Origin: Pedobacter cryoconitis
Lineage (GTDB): Bacteria; Bacteroidota; Bacteroidia; Sphingobacteriales; Sphingobacteriaceae
Length of the DNA: 64,000 nucleotides
Assembly (NCBI RefSeq): GCF_001590605.1
Contig: NZ_CP014504.1
Span: 3,844,001 to 3,908,000, forward strand
Direction of reading: 5' to 3'
A program made the position numbers and the translations under genes. Under the pieces are notes generated by a model that was given only the letters and a program-made list of their open reading frames with translations, made no database searches and was not told the origin of the DNA. Positions 52,731 to 61,980 of the stretch are shown piece after piece (within the stretch, counting starts at the first letter, position 1; the number at the start of each line of letters is the position of its first letter).

Positions 52731-54095
52731 TTAGTAGCCATTATTTTGCCAGCCGTCCTTTTTATTGACGTTGTCAATTTCTACTTGTGGTACCGGATAA
52801 AGGCTTCTGAAGGCTGGAATGCCAGGGAAGATTGCGGCCATTTGATTGGTTCTCACAATGTCAAACCAGCGATCGGCTTCCAGAGCCAGTTCTAGTCTTC
52901 TTTCTAAATAAAGAGCTGTTCTGAATGCGTTCTGCGAAGTTAGCATGACAGGCGTTTTTGCAGTTATCCCTGCATTTGTGCGGACTGCATTTAGCGCTGT
53001 AAATGCATCCGGGTTTCCGTAAGCGACTTCATTTAATGCTTCTGCATACATTAACAGCACTTCAGCACAGCGGAGCACCGGAAAATCACTGCTGGTTTCA
53101 TTGTTTACCTGCGGAGTATTAAACTTCCCCGGACGGCCACCTGTACCGGTTACAGCAAGAAGTGCTTTACGGTTGTCGCCAGCTTCAAACAAGCTTTGTG
53201 GCAGGTTAATGATGTTAGTATTGTTATTGTTTCTATAACGGTTATCTTGATTTACAAACTCTTTTACACCACCTGAAAGATATTGAACTGCGAAGATGAC
53301 ATCTTTACTCGTCTTTAATGCATTAGGAAAAGTTGTAGTTTGTGGTACGGTTGCCAAGGTGGATCCGGCATAGATAGCAGTAACTACAGGTTGCAGGGTT
53401 GAGGCTGCCATGGTGTAGTTTTTCTGATAAAGATAGACTTTACCTAAAAGGGCTGAAGCAGCATAACTGGTTGCTCTTCCTCTTTGGGCATCAGACCAGG
53501 AGACAGGAAGTTTCGTTGCTGCATCGGTCAAATCACTTATAATTTGCTGATAAATCTGCGCGGGTGTAGAACGGCTGTTTTCACGGGCTTCTTCTGTTTT
53601 CTGAACCTTGGTTACCAATGGGACATTACCCCAGAGCCTGGTTAAGTTGAAGTAACTTAGCGCACGGATAAATTTTGCCTGCGCAATGACCTGGTTTTTT
53701 GTGGTTTCATTCATCACGATTGCAGGGGCTCTGTCCAGAATAATATTACTCCGGTAAATAGCTTTGTAGTGCCCTTGCCAACTGCCGGAAAGGATATTAT
53801 TGGCTGAAGTTTCAGCAAATACCTCAATTTGATTCCGCACACCTGCTCCTGAACCAGGATCATTGTCCGTAACATTGTCCCCGCGGATTTCTCCCAGAGT
53901 TAACAGATTGTTTCCGTAGAGGCTATCAGTTTGTAAAGCATCATAGCAACTGATCAGACCTCCTTGAAGTCCTTTCTCATCCACATAAAAAGTGTTTTCG
54001 GTGTAGGAATCCTGTGGCTTTAAATCCAGGAATTTCTTGCAGGAAGTGGCTGTCAGTATTAAACCACCAATAAGAATGTATATATATTTTTTCAT
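52731..54095 (-). CDS. SusD/RagB-family outer-membrane lipoprotein
   Basis: Surface lipoprotein that caps a SusC barrel and holds the ligand. 454 aa. Lipobox TATSC with Cys19, then the SusD-like start KKFLDLKPQDSYTENTF, TPR-like helices with FIRALSYFNLTRLWGNVPLV, and the C-terminal domain with VLLMYAEALNEV and YLERRLELALEADRWFDIVRT, ending QNNGY. Follows susC by 10 nt. The ligand cannot be told; no carbohydrate enzymes are nearby. Confidence 0.95.
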   Translation of the reverse strand: MKKYIYILIGGLILTATSCKKFLDLKPQDSYTENTFYVDEKGLQGGLISCYDALQTDSLYGNNLLTLGEIRGDNVTDNDPGSGAGVRNQIEVFAETSANNILSGSWQGHYKAIYRSNIILDRAPAIVMNETTKNQVIAQAKFIRALSYFNLTRLWGNVPLVTKVQKTEEARENSRSTPAQIYQQIISDLTDAATKLPVSWSDAQRGRATSYAASALLGKVYLYQKNYTMAASTLQPVVTAIYAGSTLATVPQTTTFPNALKTSKDVIFAVQYLSGGVKEFVNQDNRYRNNNNTNIINLPQSLFEAGDNRKALLAVTGTGGRPGKFNTPQVNNETSSDFPVLRCAEVLLMYAEALNEVAYGNPDAFTALNAVRTNAGITAKTPVMLTSQNAFRTALYLERRLELALEADRWFDIVRTNQMAAIFPGIPAFRSLYPVPQVEIDNVNKKDGWQNNGY

Positions 54096-54105
54096 GGTTC
54101 TGATT

Positions 54106-57100
54106 TTATAAAGTGATGTTGATACCTAAGGATATGGTTTTTGAGGTTGGATAAACGCCATAATCTTCACCATTTGTGGTGGCATCAGATCGGTTGGTTA
54201 CCTCTGGATTGTATCCAGAATACTTCGTGAAAGTAAAAGGGTTTTGTACTGAAAGGTATACTCTAAGCTTTGTCAGGGTCATTTTCTTAACTAAACCAGT
54301 TGGGAAAGTATAGCCTAAAGCGATGTTACGGATTCTTAAATAAGATCCGTCTTCAACATGCCAGGTAGAAGTTGTACCATTACTGCCTTTTGCAGCACGG
54401 TTAGCCCGCACATCCTCACCACTTCCCGGATTACTTTCCGACATCCAACGATCCAGAGAGCTTATCATATTGTTCATATTACCTTCTTTGTTCGCAAAAT
54501 ACCTGCGGGAAAGATTCAGGATTTTATTTCCATAGACACCCTGCATTGAAACATTCAGATCCACACCTTTATATTCTGCTGAAGCCGCAAAACCGTAAGT
54601 AAATTTAGGCAGGTAATTTCCAACAATCTCCCGGTCTTTTGTCAGGTCGATCACCCCGTCACCATCTACATCTTTAAATTTAAAATCACCGGGTTTAGAG
54701 GTATTCAGATCATAATTCCCTTGTGTGTCAGTATAATGAGGGTAAGCATTAACCTCTGCCTGGTTTTTGAATACACCCAAAACTACCGGCAGGTAATAAG
54801 AACCGATAGGCTCGCCAACTCTGGTAATAAAATAGGCATTGGCAACAGATCCTGTCTTGATAATATCTGCGTTACCCGGGCCTAATTCTACGACTTTATT
54901 GATGTTCTTCGAGAAGTTCGCATTTGCTGTCCACCTCACCCCTCCAAATTGCTGCTGAGTACCCAAATTAATATCAATCCCCTTATTATTGACCTTGCCA
55001 ATGTTTTTCAGCTCGGTAGAAAAACCTGTAGATATAGGGACAGGTACATTTAATAGTAAATTATTAGTGTTACTGTTATAAACATCAACAGATAAAGTCA
55101 GCTTGTTTTTGAAAAAGGAAGCATCAAATCCAAGATTCAATTGCGCAGTTTTTTCCCATTTCAAATCATCATTAGGTTGTGCAAATGGTGCAGCACCATT
55201 TATAACGGATGGAGTAGCACCGCCAAATACATAACCGTAATTAGTCATCGCACCTTGTGATCCGTAATTCGGGATGTTAAAATTACCGGTCAGACCGTAA
55301 CTCGCTCTTAATTTCAAATCAGAAATTGCTTCTGAGTTTTTAAGAAAATCTTCTTCTGATAATCTCCAGCCCAGGGAAGCTGAAGGGAAATAACCCCACT
55401 TATTGTTTTTTCCAAATTTGGAAGAACCATCCGCTCTTACCGAACCCGTAAACAGGTATTTTCCTTTATAACTATACTGCAACCTTGCAATACCAGATGC
55501 CAATGCCCATTGCGTACGGGTAGAGGTTCCATTGGTCACCAAACCAGCACTCAGAAATTCTACCTGATCACTAATAAATCCTTTGGAAGCAAAAGCGTAA
55601 TTCCCACTTAAATCATCCTTCTGATTAGACCAGCCCAACAAAGCATTAATATTATGGTCTCCGATAGTTTTAGCATAGTTTAAGGTGTGTTCTAACAACC
55701 AGTTGGTTTCTTTGATCGTTCTGGAAGAACCTGTAGCTTCTGACAATGGGTTGCCGGCAGTATTGGATTGAGGGATTGTAGAAGGTCTGAAAGTATCTTC
55801 TGAACTATTGAAAATATCAAATCCCAACTGCAGTTTATATTTCAGGTCTTTAAATATTTCAGCCTCAACAAATGTACTACCTGTCATTCGTTGAGCACTC
55901 ACGTCATCTTTTTGCAGCCTGGCTAAAGCAACGGGGTTCCATGCTTGTGTTTCACCATTACCACTTGCAACAGTATTGTTAGGCAGCGTAGTAATTGTAC
56001 CAGGACTCCAGGAGTTTTGTGCATAACTGTAAGAGCCATCTGGATTATATACCGGAAATATAGGTGAATAATGCAAAGCAGAGGCAACGATCCCTCCCCC
56101 ATTCGAGTTATAGGCACCATTTGCATTTACTCTCTTCTCATTGATGACCGATGGATTGAAGTTAACGCCATACCTTACTTTTCCTTTTTTCCCTTCCAGG
56201 TTTAACCTACCGCTGTAGCGTTTAAAACCACTATTTAAAATAATACCATCCTGATTAAAATATTCAAGTGAGGCATAATATTTTAGCAATTCACTACCAC
56301 CCGCAGCAGAAATGGAGTGATTTTGTATAGGTGCTACTCTAAAGATTTCATCCTGCCAATCCGTATTGGTCAAGCCTTGCTGACCTTGCAGATAAGGTAT
56401 AATTTCTTGTGGGATTACCGTATTGGTATTGTTCGAAGTATTAAACAAACGAGTGCCATTACTGTCATTGATGTTGTAATTAACAGCAGGCAAACCTAAA
56501 GCATTGTTTTTCCTGTTAGCGGCCTCCATCGCATCTGTATAGGAATTGTTCCTGGAATCAAGCACCATTTGAGAATATTGATAGGCATCCATCATTTTGA
56601 TTTTGTGTGATAGTGTCTGCCAGCCGGTATAACTGTTTACATTAATGGTAGAAACACCATTCTTACCTTGTTTGGTGGTAATTAAAACTACACCGTTAGA
56701 ACCTCTGGAACCATAAATAGCTGCTGAAGACGCATCCTTCAGTACTTCAATAGAAGCGATGTCATTGGTATTTAAAGTATTAATATTATCATTGGAAATT
56801 GGTACTCCATCAATGACATACAAAGGACTGGAACCAGCGGTAATAGTCCCTACCCCTCTGACTTTAATGGATAATGCCCCTCCAGGCGTACCAGAACCCT
56901 GTGAAACCTGAACACCAGCCATTTTACCGACCATTGCCTCTGCAGCATTACTGATGGGCTGATTTTCGATATCTGAAGCTTTAATGCTGGCAATTGAAGT
57001 GGTTACGTCTTTTGCTTTCTGACTTCCGTACCCAACAATGACCACGTCTGATAAAGCTTTGGAATCAGGGTTTAACTGAATCAGCAAAGTTGCCTGTTCG

Positions 57101-57399
57101 CCTGCTTTAAGCAGATAATTATTCATTGTTTTTGTCGCATAACCGATGTAAGAAGCACTAATCGTATAGGGTATATTTGCAGACAGCCCGTTGATCAGGA
57201 ACTTGCCTTCTTTATTCACCATGATCCCCTTCTTCTCATTGGTTTTCATATTCTGTAAAAGTATGGTGGCACCAATTAAGGGCTCTCCCATTTCATCTTT
57301 TACGATCCCGGTAATCTCAGAGGTCTGAGCCCAGGCTTTTACCGAAACTGCGATCAGCAGCAGGCAAAAGAACAGATGTTTAGTAAATTTTCTAAGCAT
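54106..57399 (-). CDS. SusC/RagA-type TonB-linked outer-membrane receptor
   Basis: TonB-dependent porin of 1097 aa. Signal peptide cut after VKAWAQ. A carboxypeptidase-regulatory-like domain (about 28-110) follows directly, then the TonB box region with VVIVGYGSQKAKDVT, the plug (ISNAAEAMVGKMAGV... IEVLKDASSAAIYGSRGSNGV) and the 22-strand barrel. There is no N-terminal STN signalling domain, although FecR and an ECF sigma factor are encoded just upstream. Pairs with the SusD gene downstream. Confidence 0.96.
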   Translation of the reverse strand: MLRKFTKHLFFCLLLIAVSVKAWAQTSEITGIVKDEMGEPLIGATILLQNMKTNEKKGIMVNKEGKFLINGLSANIPYTISASYIGYATKTMNNYLLKAGEQATLLIQLNPDSKALSDVVIVGYGSQKAKDVTTSIASIKASDIENQPISNAAEAMVGKMAGVQVSQGSGTPGGALSIKVRGVGTITAGSSPLYVIDGVPISNDNINTLNTNDIASIEVLKDASSAAIYGSRGSNGVVLITTKQGKNGVSTINVNSYTGWQTLSHKIKMMDAYQYSQMVLDSRNNSYTDAMEAANRKNNALGLPAVNYNINDSNGTRLFNTSNNTNTVIPQEIIPYLQGQQGLTNTDWQDEIFRVAPIQNHSISAAGGSELLKYYASLEYFNQDGIILNSGFKRYSGRLNLEGKKGKVRYGVNFNPSVINEKRVNANGAYNSNGGGIVASALHYSPIFPVYNPDGSYSYAQNSWSPGTITTLPNNTVASGNGETQAWNPVALARLQKDDVSAQRMTGSTFVEAEIFKDLKYKLQLGFDIFNSSEDTFRPSTIPQSNTAGNPLSEATGSSRTIKETNWLLEHTLNYAKTIGDHNINALLGWSNQKDDLSGNYAFASKGFISDQVEFLSAGLVTNGTSTRTQWALASGIARLQYSYKGKYLFTGSVRADGSSKFGKNNKWGYFPSASLGWRLSEEDFLKNSEAISDLKLRASYGLTGNFNIPNYGSQGAMTNYGYVFGGATPSVINGAAPFAQPNDDLKWEKTAQLNLGFDASFFKNKLTLSVDVYNSNTNNLLLNVPVPISTGFSTELKNIGKVNNKGIDINLGTQQQFGGVRWTANANFSKNINKVVELGPGNADIIKTGSVANAYFITRVGEPIGSYYLPVVLGVFKNQAEVNAYPHYTDTQGNYDLNTSKPGDFKFKDVDGDGVIDLTKDREIVGNYLPKFTYGFAASAEYKGVDLNVSMQGVYGNKILNLSRRYFANKEGNMNNMISSLDRWMSESNPGSGEDVRANRAAKGSNGTTSTWHVEDGSYLRIRNIALGYTFPTGLVKKMTLTKLRVYLSVQNPFTFTKYSGYNPEVTNRSDATTNGEDYGVYPTSKTISLGINITL

Positions 57400-57442
57400 A
57401 ATTTATGGTTTTTGGTGGTTTAATTTGGCAAAAGAATTCCCC

Positions 57443-57461
57443 TCCTGCTTATTTAGCAGGA
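57443..57461 (-). terminator. Hairpin between fecR and susC
   Basis: TCCTGCT (57443-57449) pairs with AGCAGGA (57455-57461), 5 nt loop, in the 90 nt gap. On the coding strand it is followed by a weak T-rich stretch, so it could attenuate read-through into susC or only protect the mRNA. Confidence 0.4.
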
Positions 57462-57489
57462 TATTAATATAAATGATATGGATTTGATT

Positions 57490-58518
57490 TTACTTGCTGA
57501 TCAGGTAACCTTGAGTTGTTTTGGTTTGACTTAATTTATTTAATTCGGTTATTTCTTCCAGTATAATTGCTATGGATTGTGTTAATTTTAAACTTCCTGT
57601 AAACGACATTTCCGATATATCTGCCGGATTATAAATAATCTTAACCTGGTAGTGCTGCTCTAAACTGGCAAAAACATCAGCTAAAGGAGCCTGTTTAAAG
57701 TTTAACAGGACCGGGCTATCTTTTTGCTTAAGTGCTGCAGGTAGTTTAGCATCGATGAGCTTTACTTTATTCAGTAAAGTATTATAGACCAGCTCACCGC
57801 CTGGCTTTAAAATTTCACTGAATGGTTTGATATGCTTTGTGGAATCTATGTTTTTGACCCACACTTTTCCTGTATGCAGTTGTACTTTAACTAATTTGCT
57901 TTTCTCTAAAGCAGTAATCGTAAAAGAAGTTCCTAAAGCGGTGGTAGAGACACCTTTTGCATAAACGATGAAAGGGTGTTTTTTATCTTTTGTAACCTGG
58001 AAAAAACCTTTGCCTTTCAAATAGATTTCCCTGTTATGCGCAACAAAAGGAACGGTATATCTTAATTCACCGCCCGGATATATTTTTACGGTAGAATTAT
58101 CCGGTAAGGTTAGCAATTGATCTTGTTCAGTGTAATTCACGACTGATTTCCAATTGACAACCTGCTTGATTTCAGTCCGGGGATTTTCCTGTTCAGCCAA
58201 ATCAGGCTTTGGCTGATTCCGGTTCAAACTCAAAAGTCCAATGCCCAGCACAGCCAGCACAATTGCAGCAGCAGCGGTAATTTTAAGCCAGCTTACCTGG
58301 CGTATTTTCGCAATGGTTTGTTTTTTCACAGTCTCAAACATCTGGAATGTTTCTGCATCAGAGATAATCGCATCCGGAGTTTCATCCCATTCGTCTTTGC
58401 TGAATACGCCTGCTGGTAAATCATCGGTTTCATTCAAATACTGTGTAACCAGGATTTTTTCCTCTGGTGTACAAGTTCCTTTAAAATACCTATTCAGCAG
58501 CTCATCTGACATATTCAT
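57490..58518 (-). CDS. FecR-family anti-sigma/sigma-regulatory protein
   Basis: Single-pass inner-membrane protein, 342 aa from MNMSDELLNRYF. A cytosolic N-terminal sigma-binding helical domain (about 1-65), a membrane helix at about 79-98 (ITAAAAIVLAVLGIGLLSL), and a periplasmic FecR beta domain (about 120-250) with LPDNSTVKIYPGGELRY and ALGTSFTI. The C-terminal DUF4974/STN-like end reads FKQAPLADVFASLEQHYQVKI. Between the sigma gene (79 nt upstream) and susC (90 nt downstream). Confidence 0.92.
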   Translation of the reverse strand: MNMSDELLNRYFKGTCTPEEKILVTQYLNETDDLPAGVFSKDEWDETPDAIISDAETFQMFETVKKQTIAKIRQVSWLKITAAAAIVLAVLGIGLLSLNRNQPKPDLAEQENPRTEIKQVVNWKSVVNYTEQDQLLTLPDNSTVKIYPGGELRYTVPFVAHNREIYLKGKGFFQVTKDKKHPFIVYAKGVSTTALGTSFTITALEKSKLVKVQLHTGKVWVKNIDSTKHIKPFSEILKPGGELVYNTLLNKVKLIDAKLPAALKQKDSPVLLNFKQAPLADVFASLEQHYQVKIIYNPADISEMSFTGSLKLTQSIAIILEEITELNKLSQTKTTQGYLISK

Positions 58519-58597
58519 AATACCAATACGATTTGATTTGAGCAAAACCCGTAATGCCTGAAAAATAAATTTTAATTTCTTCTCAGACCTTTAGTTC

Positions 58598-59146
58598 CTA
58601 TTGAAAAAACCTGATCAGGAAAATAAGTGCAGGGATTGAAGAATAACCATGAAGTTGTTTCATGGCCAGAGAGATGTGCTTTTCTACCGTTCTTGGTGAG
58701 ATAGAGAGCTGTTCAGCAATCTCCTTATAAGAGTAGCCATGGAGTCTGTTTAACATAAAAACCTTTTTACGTGTCGGTGGCAGAACGTTTAAAACCAGAT
58801 CCAGTTGTTGTTTAGTTTCAAAACTCTGATCTTGCTCCACAATTTCTTCAGTTGCTTTATGGTAAAATAGCTTCAGATTGCGTTCCTCGTTAGCCAGTTT
58901 TCTAAAATAATCCAGTAAAGTAGTTTTTGCAATTTTGAACAGCTGAAGATCGAATGGATATTCTTCGGACAGGGTGTGTTTAAAGTTCCATAGCTTAATG
59001 AAGGCCATCTGGGTAAGCTCCTTCGCCTGATCTCCGGAAGCTGTCTTTTTAAAAAAATAAGCGTAGACTTTTTTATGCCATAGCTTAAAAACTATCTCAA
59101 AAGATATATGGTCACCCTCTTTTATATTCTGAGTATAATTCAACAT
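58598..59146 (-). CDS. ECF-type RNA polymerase sigma factor
   Basis: Alternative sigma factor of 182 aa, the Bacteroidota ECF group paired with FecR. Region 2 at about 15-85 (FEIVFKLWHKKVYAYFF... ELTQMAFIKLWN), region 4 at about 115-170 with LPPTRKKVFMLNRLHGYSYKEIAEQLSISPRTVEKHI in two parts, where the recognition helix is ISPRTVEKH. A hydrophobic tail (IPALIFLIRFF) is unusual for a soluble sigma factor. It heads the sigma-fecR-susC-susD-DUF218 run. Confidence 0.93.
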   Translation of the reverse strand: MLNYTQNIKEGDHISFEIVFKLWHKKVYAYFFKKTASGDQAKELTQMAFIKLWNFKHTLSEEYPFDLQLFKIAKTTLLDYFRKLANEERNLKLFYHKATEEIVEQDQSFETKQQLDLVLNVLPPTRKKVFMLNRLHGYSYKEIAEQLSISPRTVEKHISLAMKQLHGYSSIPALIFLIRFFQ

Positions 59147-59242
59147 TTCAGCAAAACTAACTGGTCAATGTTAGCTGTACCTAAATATAGTATTAATTCT
59201 ATCAGAAAAAACAATTTTACCCGACCTGGAAGCCGGAACAAA

Positions 59243-59280
59243 AAAAAGCACTAAGTCTTTTGAAGGACTTAGTGCTTTTT
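59243..59280 (-). terminator. Terminator of the TlpA-like gene
   Basis: Arms 59243-59257 and 59266-59280, core GCACTAAGTC with a T-run on the minus strand, 40 bp past the stop at 59320. Confidence 0.85.
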
Positions 59281-59319
59281 ATCATCAGAAAGAGCTGATC
59301 AAACAGTTCTTTGCTGCAT

Positions 59320-60453
59320 CTATTTCAGGAGCTCTGCAAGTTTAGCATGCAATTCTTCTCCTCTTAAGTTAGTCGCAACAATTTTACCCGCCGGATCAAT
59401 TAAGAAGTTTTGAGGAATTCCTCTTACACCATAAAGTGCTGCTGCTTTGTTATTCCAGAATTTAAGGTCAGAAACCTGTGTCCAGACTAAACCATCTTTC
59501 TTAATGGCAGCCAACCAGGCATCTTTTTTACCCGGCTGATCTAAAGATACACCAAGGACAGTGAATTTTTTGTCTTTGAATTTATTGTAAGCAGCAACCA
59601 CGTTAGGGTTCTCCGCTCTGCATGGTCCGCACCAGGAAGCCCAGAAATCAATCAGGACATATTTACCACGGAAACTTGATAATTTAACTGGTTTATCATT
59701 CACATCATTCTGCGTAAAATCAGGCGCCATTACCCCTACTGAGGTTGAACGGGCAACATCAATAGCTTTTGCGAATTCAACTCCTGCTTCAGTCGTACGT
59801 ATTTTTTCAGAAAGACCTTTATAAGCCGGCTCAATTTCTGCAACATTGATACTTTGTCCTGCTATTTCACGCAAAGCCAGCAGACTGAAGTAAGAATCAG
59901 GGTTAGCTTTAATAAAAGTTGACTGAAGTGCTTTCATTTCACCTTCTGCTTTATCATATCTGGTTTCCAAGGATTTTCTGAATGCTTCATCTTTCTGCTT
60001 TTCTTCAGAAGCATCACCGTATTCTTTGTTTATAGCAGTTAAAACAGCAAGGGGTGCAGCAATAATTTTCATATAGCGTGCATTCTCGTCATTTAGTTTT
60101 GAACCCGTCACAACGCCTGTTTTCACTGAGTCTTTAGCGGTCAGGGTAATGGTTGCCGGCTCCAGGTAAACAATAGCATTGTCTACCGATCTTCCCAGTA
60201 CTTTTAAACTTTCACCTTTATGCGCAACAAGCACTCTTGCCATAGTGGGGCCAGCCACTTTTCCTTTAAATACAAATGCACCTTTGTTAACTACTGCCGA
60301 GTCCATTACCGCATTTTCTCCGCTTCTATAGCTCAGGTATACTTTTGCCGGAGCATCCAGTGCACCAATTTTTCCGTTTAAGGTGAAATCTCCCTGCTGT
60401 GCAAACACGAAAGCCGGAGTAGTCATTAATAGTGACAGCACTAATCTTTTCAT
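59320..60453 (-). CDS. TlpA/ResA-like thioredoxin with DUF4369 domain
   Basis: Exported thiol-disulfide oxidoreductase, 377 aa, signal peptide cut near VFAQ. The N-terminal DUF4369 domain (about 20-115) begins GDFTLNGKIG. The thioredoxin domain (about 235-377) has WCGPC with Cys275 and Cys278, cis-Pro in VRGIPQNFLID, and end HAKLAELLK. Such proteins reduce periplasmic disulfides, and this fusion type is common beside SusCD loci. It lies upstream of the sigma factor on the same strand but is separated by a terminator. Confidence 0.9.
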   Translation of the reverse strand: MKRLVLSLLMTTPAFVFAQQGDFTLNGKIGALDAPAKVYLSYRSGENAVMDSAVVNKGAFVFKGKVAGPTMARVLVAHKGESLKVLGRSVDNAIVYLEPATITLTAKDSVKTGVVTGSKLNDENARYMKIIAAPLAVLTAINKEYGDASEEKQKDEAFRKSLETRYDKAEGEMKALQSTFIKANPDSYFSLLALREIAGQSINVAEIEPAYKGLSEKIRTTEAGVEFAKAIDVARSTSVGVMAPDFTQNDVNDKPVKLSSFRGKYVLIDFWASWCGPCRAENPNVVAAYNKFKDKKFTVLGVSLDQPGKKDAWLAAIKKDGLVWTQVSDLKFWNNKAAALYGVRGIPQNFLIDPAGKIVATNLRGEELHAKLAELLK

Positions 60454-60563
60454 TTATGTATTTTTAATTGTTTTATTTACTGTATATCCAAAATTAAGGT
60501 AATATTCTGGAGGAAATTGCATGTAACCAAAATATAACGAACTATTTCTGTTTAATTTATATA

Positions 60564-61925
60564 TTAAACAAAGGCAGAAAATCCTGTAATGGCACGACCA
60601 ACGATTAAGGAATTGATTTCTTTAGTTCCTTCGTAAGAATATATCGCCTCTGCATCGGCCACAAAACGGGCCACATCATATTCAAGCAGAATTCCATTAC
60701 CGCCCATTACTTCTCTCGCCCTGCTCACAACATCACGGGTTCGCAACGAACAAAATACTTTAGCTAATGAAGCATGTTCATCAGTCAATAATCCCTGATC
60801 CTGTAATTGAGATAAACGGAAACATAAAGTTTGCATCGCTGTCAGATTAGACAACATTTCTACGAGGTGATTCTGGATGAGCTGGAAAGATGCGATAGGT
60901 TTACCAAACTGTTTACGGGTCCTGGTATAGGCTAATGCACTTTCATAAGCTCCACGTGCACAACCTACAGCTTGCCACGCCACGCCTGCCCTGGTCATTC
61001 TTAATACTTTAGCAGTATCTTTAAAAGAATTGGCATTTTGTAAACGGTCTTCTTCATCTACTTCACAATTGGTCAGTGTAATCAGACCGTTTTGCACAAT
61101 TCTTAAAGCCATTTTATCCTGCATTTTCTCTACAGCGAAACCCTTATTTCCTTTTCTGATCAGAAATCCTTTAACCTGGTTATCATCCACATCTCTTGCC
61201 CAGATAATCGTTACATCCGAAAATGTAGAATTACCGATCCATTTTTTCTGACCGTTCAGGATCCATTTACTTCCTTGTCTTTTAGCTGTGGTGGTAAGGC
61301 CGCCCGCAGCTGCAGAGCCTACTTCGGGTTCTGTTAAACCAAAAGCACCGATAATTTTCATCTTTTGCATCGCTGGCAGCCATTCTTGTTTTTGAGCTTC
61401 TGAACCTAAAAGATAGATTGAGCCCATTGCTAAACCACTTTGAACGCCAAAAAAGGTAGACATGGAAGTGTCTACTCTGGCCATTTCCATCGCCAGCATT
61501 CCTTCCATGACATTTGATTTACCAGGGCATCCATAGCCCTGGTAAGTCAATCCACAAATATTCAGTTCTGCAATTTTAGGGATCAGCTCAAAGGGGAATT
61601 CCGCTTTCAGCCAATACGCGTTGACCAGCGGTTTAACTTCTTTCTCTAAAAACGCACGCACTTTTAATTGCAATGCACGATCTTCCTCGTTTAATGCCGT
61701 ATCTCCCAAATGATAGAAATCACCGTTAATGGGTGGAAGTTCCTTCTTTTGATGTGGAGAGCCCAGCATTTTCATTAAACCGGAAAGCTGTGTTTCATCC
61801 AGACCGGCTACCGAATCCACTATCTTTTTAAGATCTACTTTTTTTGATAGTGCATCCAGTTTTTCGAGATCTACACTTTGAAAAAGTGTATACGCATTTT
61901 TTATCTTAGAGAATATACCGGCCAT
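60564..61925 (-). CDS. Acyl-CoA dehydrogenase, glutaryl-CoA dehydrogenase-like
   Basis: FAD-dependent flavoenzyme of 453 aa. Marks: FFGVQSGLAMGSIYLLGS, GAFGLTEPEVGSAAAGG, ARGAYESALAYTRTRKQFG and the catalytic base Glu432 in YEGTKEIN, with the end GRAITGFSAF as in glutaryl-CoA dehydrogenases and plant ACX4. The first 65 residues (MAGIFSKIKNAYTLFQ...) are an extension not usual in the family. A glutaryl-specific role is uncertain, because the decarboxylating-site context needs alignment. A 6 bp inverted repeat lies just upstream. Confidence 0.85.
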   Translation of the reverse strand: MAGIFSKIKNAYTLFQSVDLEKLDALSKKVDLKKIVDSVAGLDETQLSGLMKMLGSPHQKKELPPINGDFYHLGDTALNEEDRALQLKVRAFLEKEVKPLVNAYWLKAEFPFELIPKIAELNICGLTYQGYGCPGKSNVMEGMLAMEMARVDTSMSTFFGVQSGLAMGSIYLLGSEAQKQEWLPAMQKMKIIGAFGLTEPEVGSAAAGGLTTTAKRQGSKWILNGQKKWIGNSTFSDVTIIWARDVDDNQVKGFLIRKGNKGFAVEKMQDKMALRIVQNGLITLTNCEVDEEDRLQNANSFKDTAKVLRMTRAGVAWQAVGCARGAYESALAYTRTRKQFGKPIASFQLIQNHLVEMLSNLTAMQTLCFRLSQLQDQGLLTDEHASLAKVFCSLRTRDVVSRAREVMGGNGILLEYDVARFVADAEAIYSYEGTKEINSLIVGRAITGFSAFV

Positions 61926-61936
61926 AGTTGAAACTG

Positions 61937-61955
61937 TGTTAGATTTATACTAACA
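61937..61955. promoter_or_regulatory. TGTTAG-N7-CTAACA palindrome
   Basis: Perfect 6 bp arms directly before the acyl-CoA dehydrogenase start, in the 55 bp gap after bshB1. The shape suits a TetR-like operator, but no regulator is nearby. Confidence 0.4.
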
Positions 61956-61980
61956 ACAGCCGAAAGCCCCATTTTGTTCC

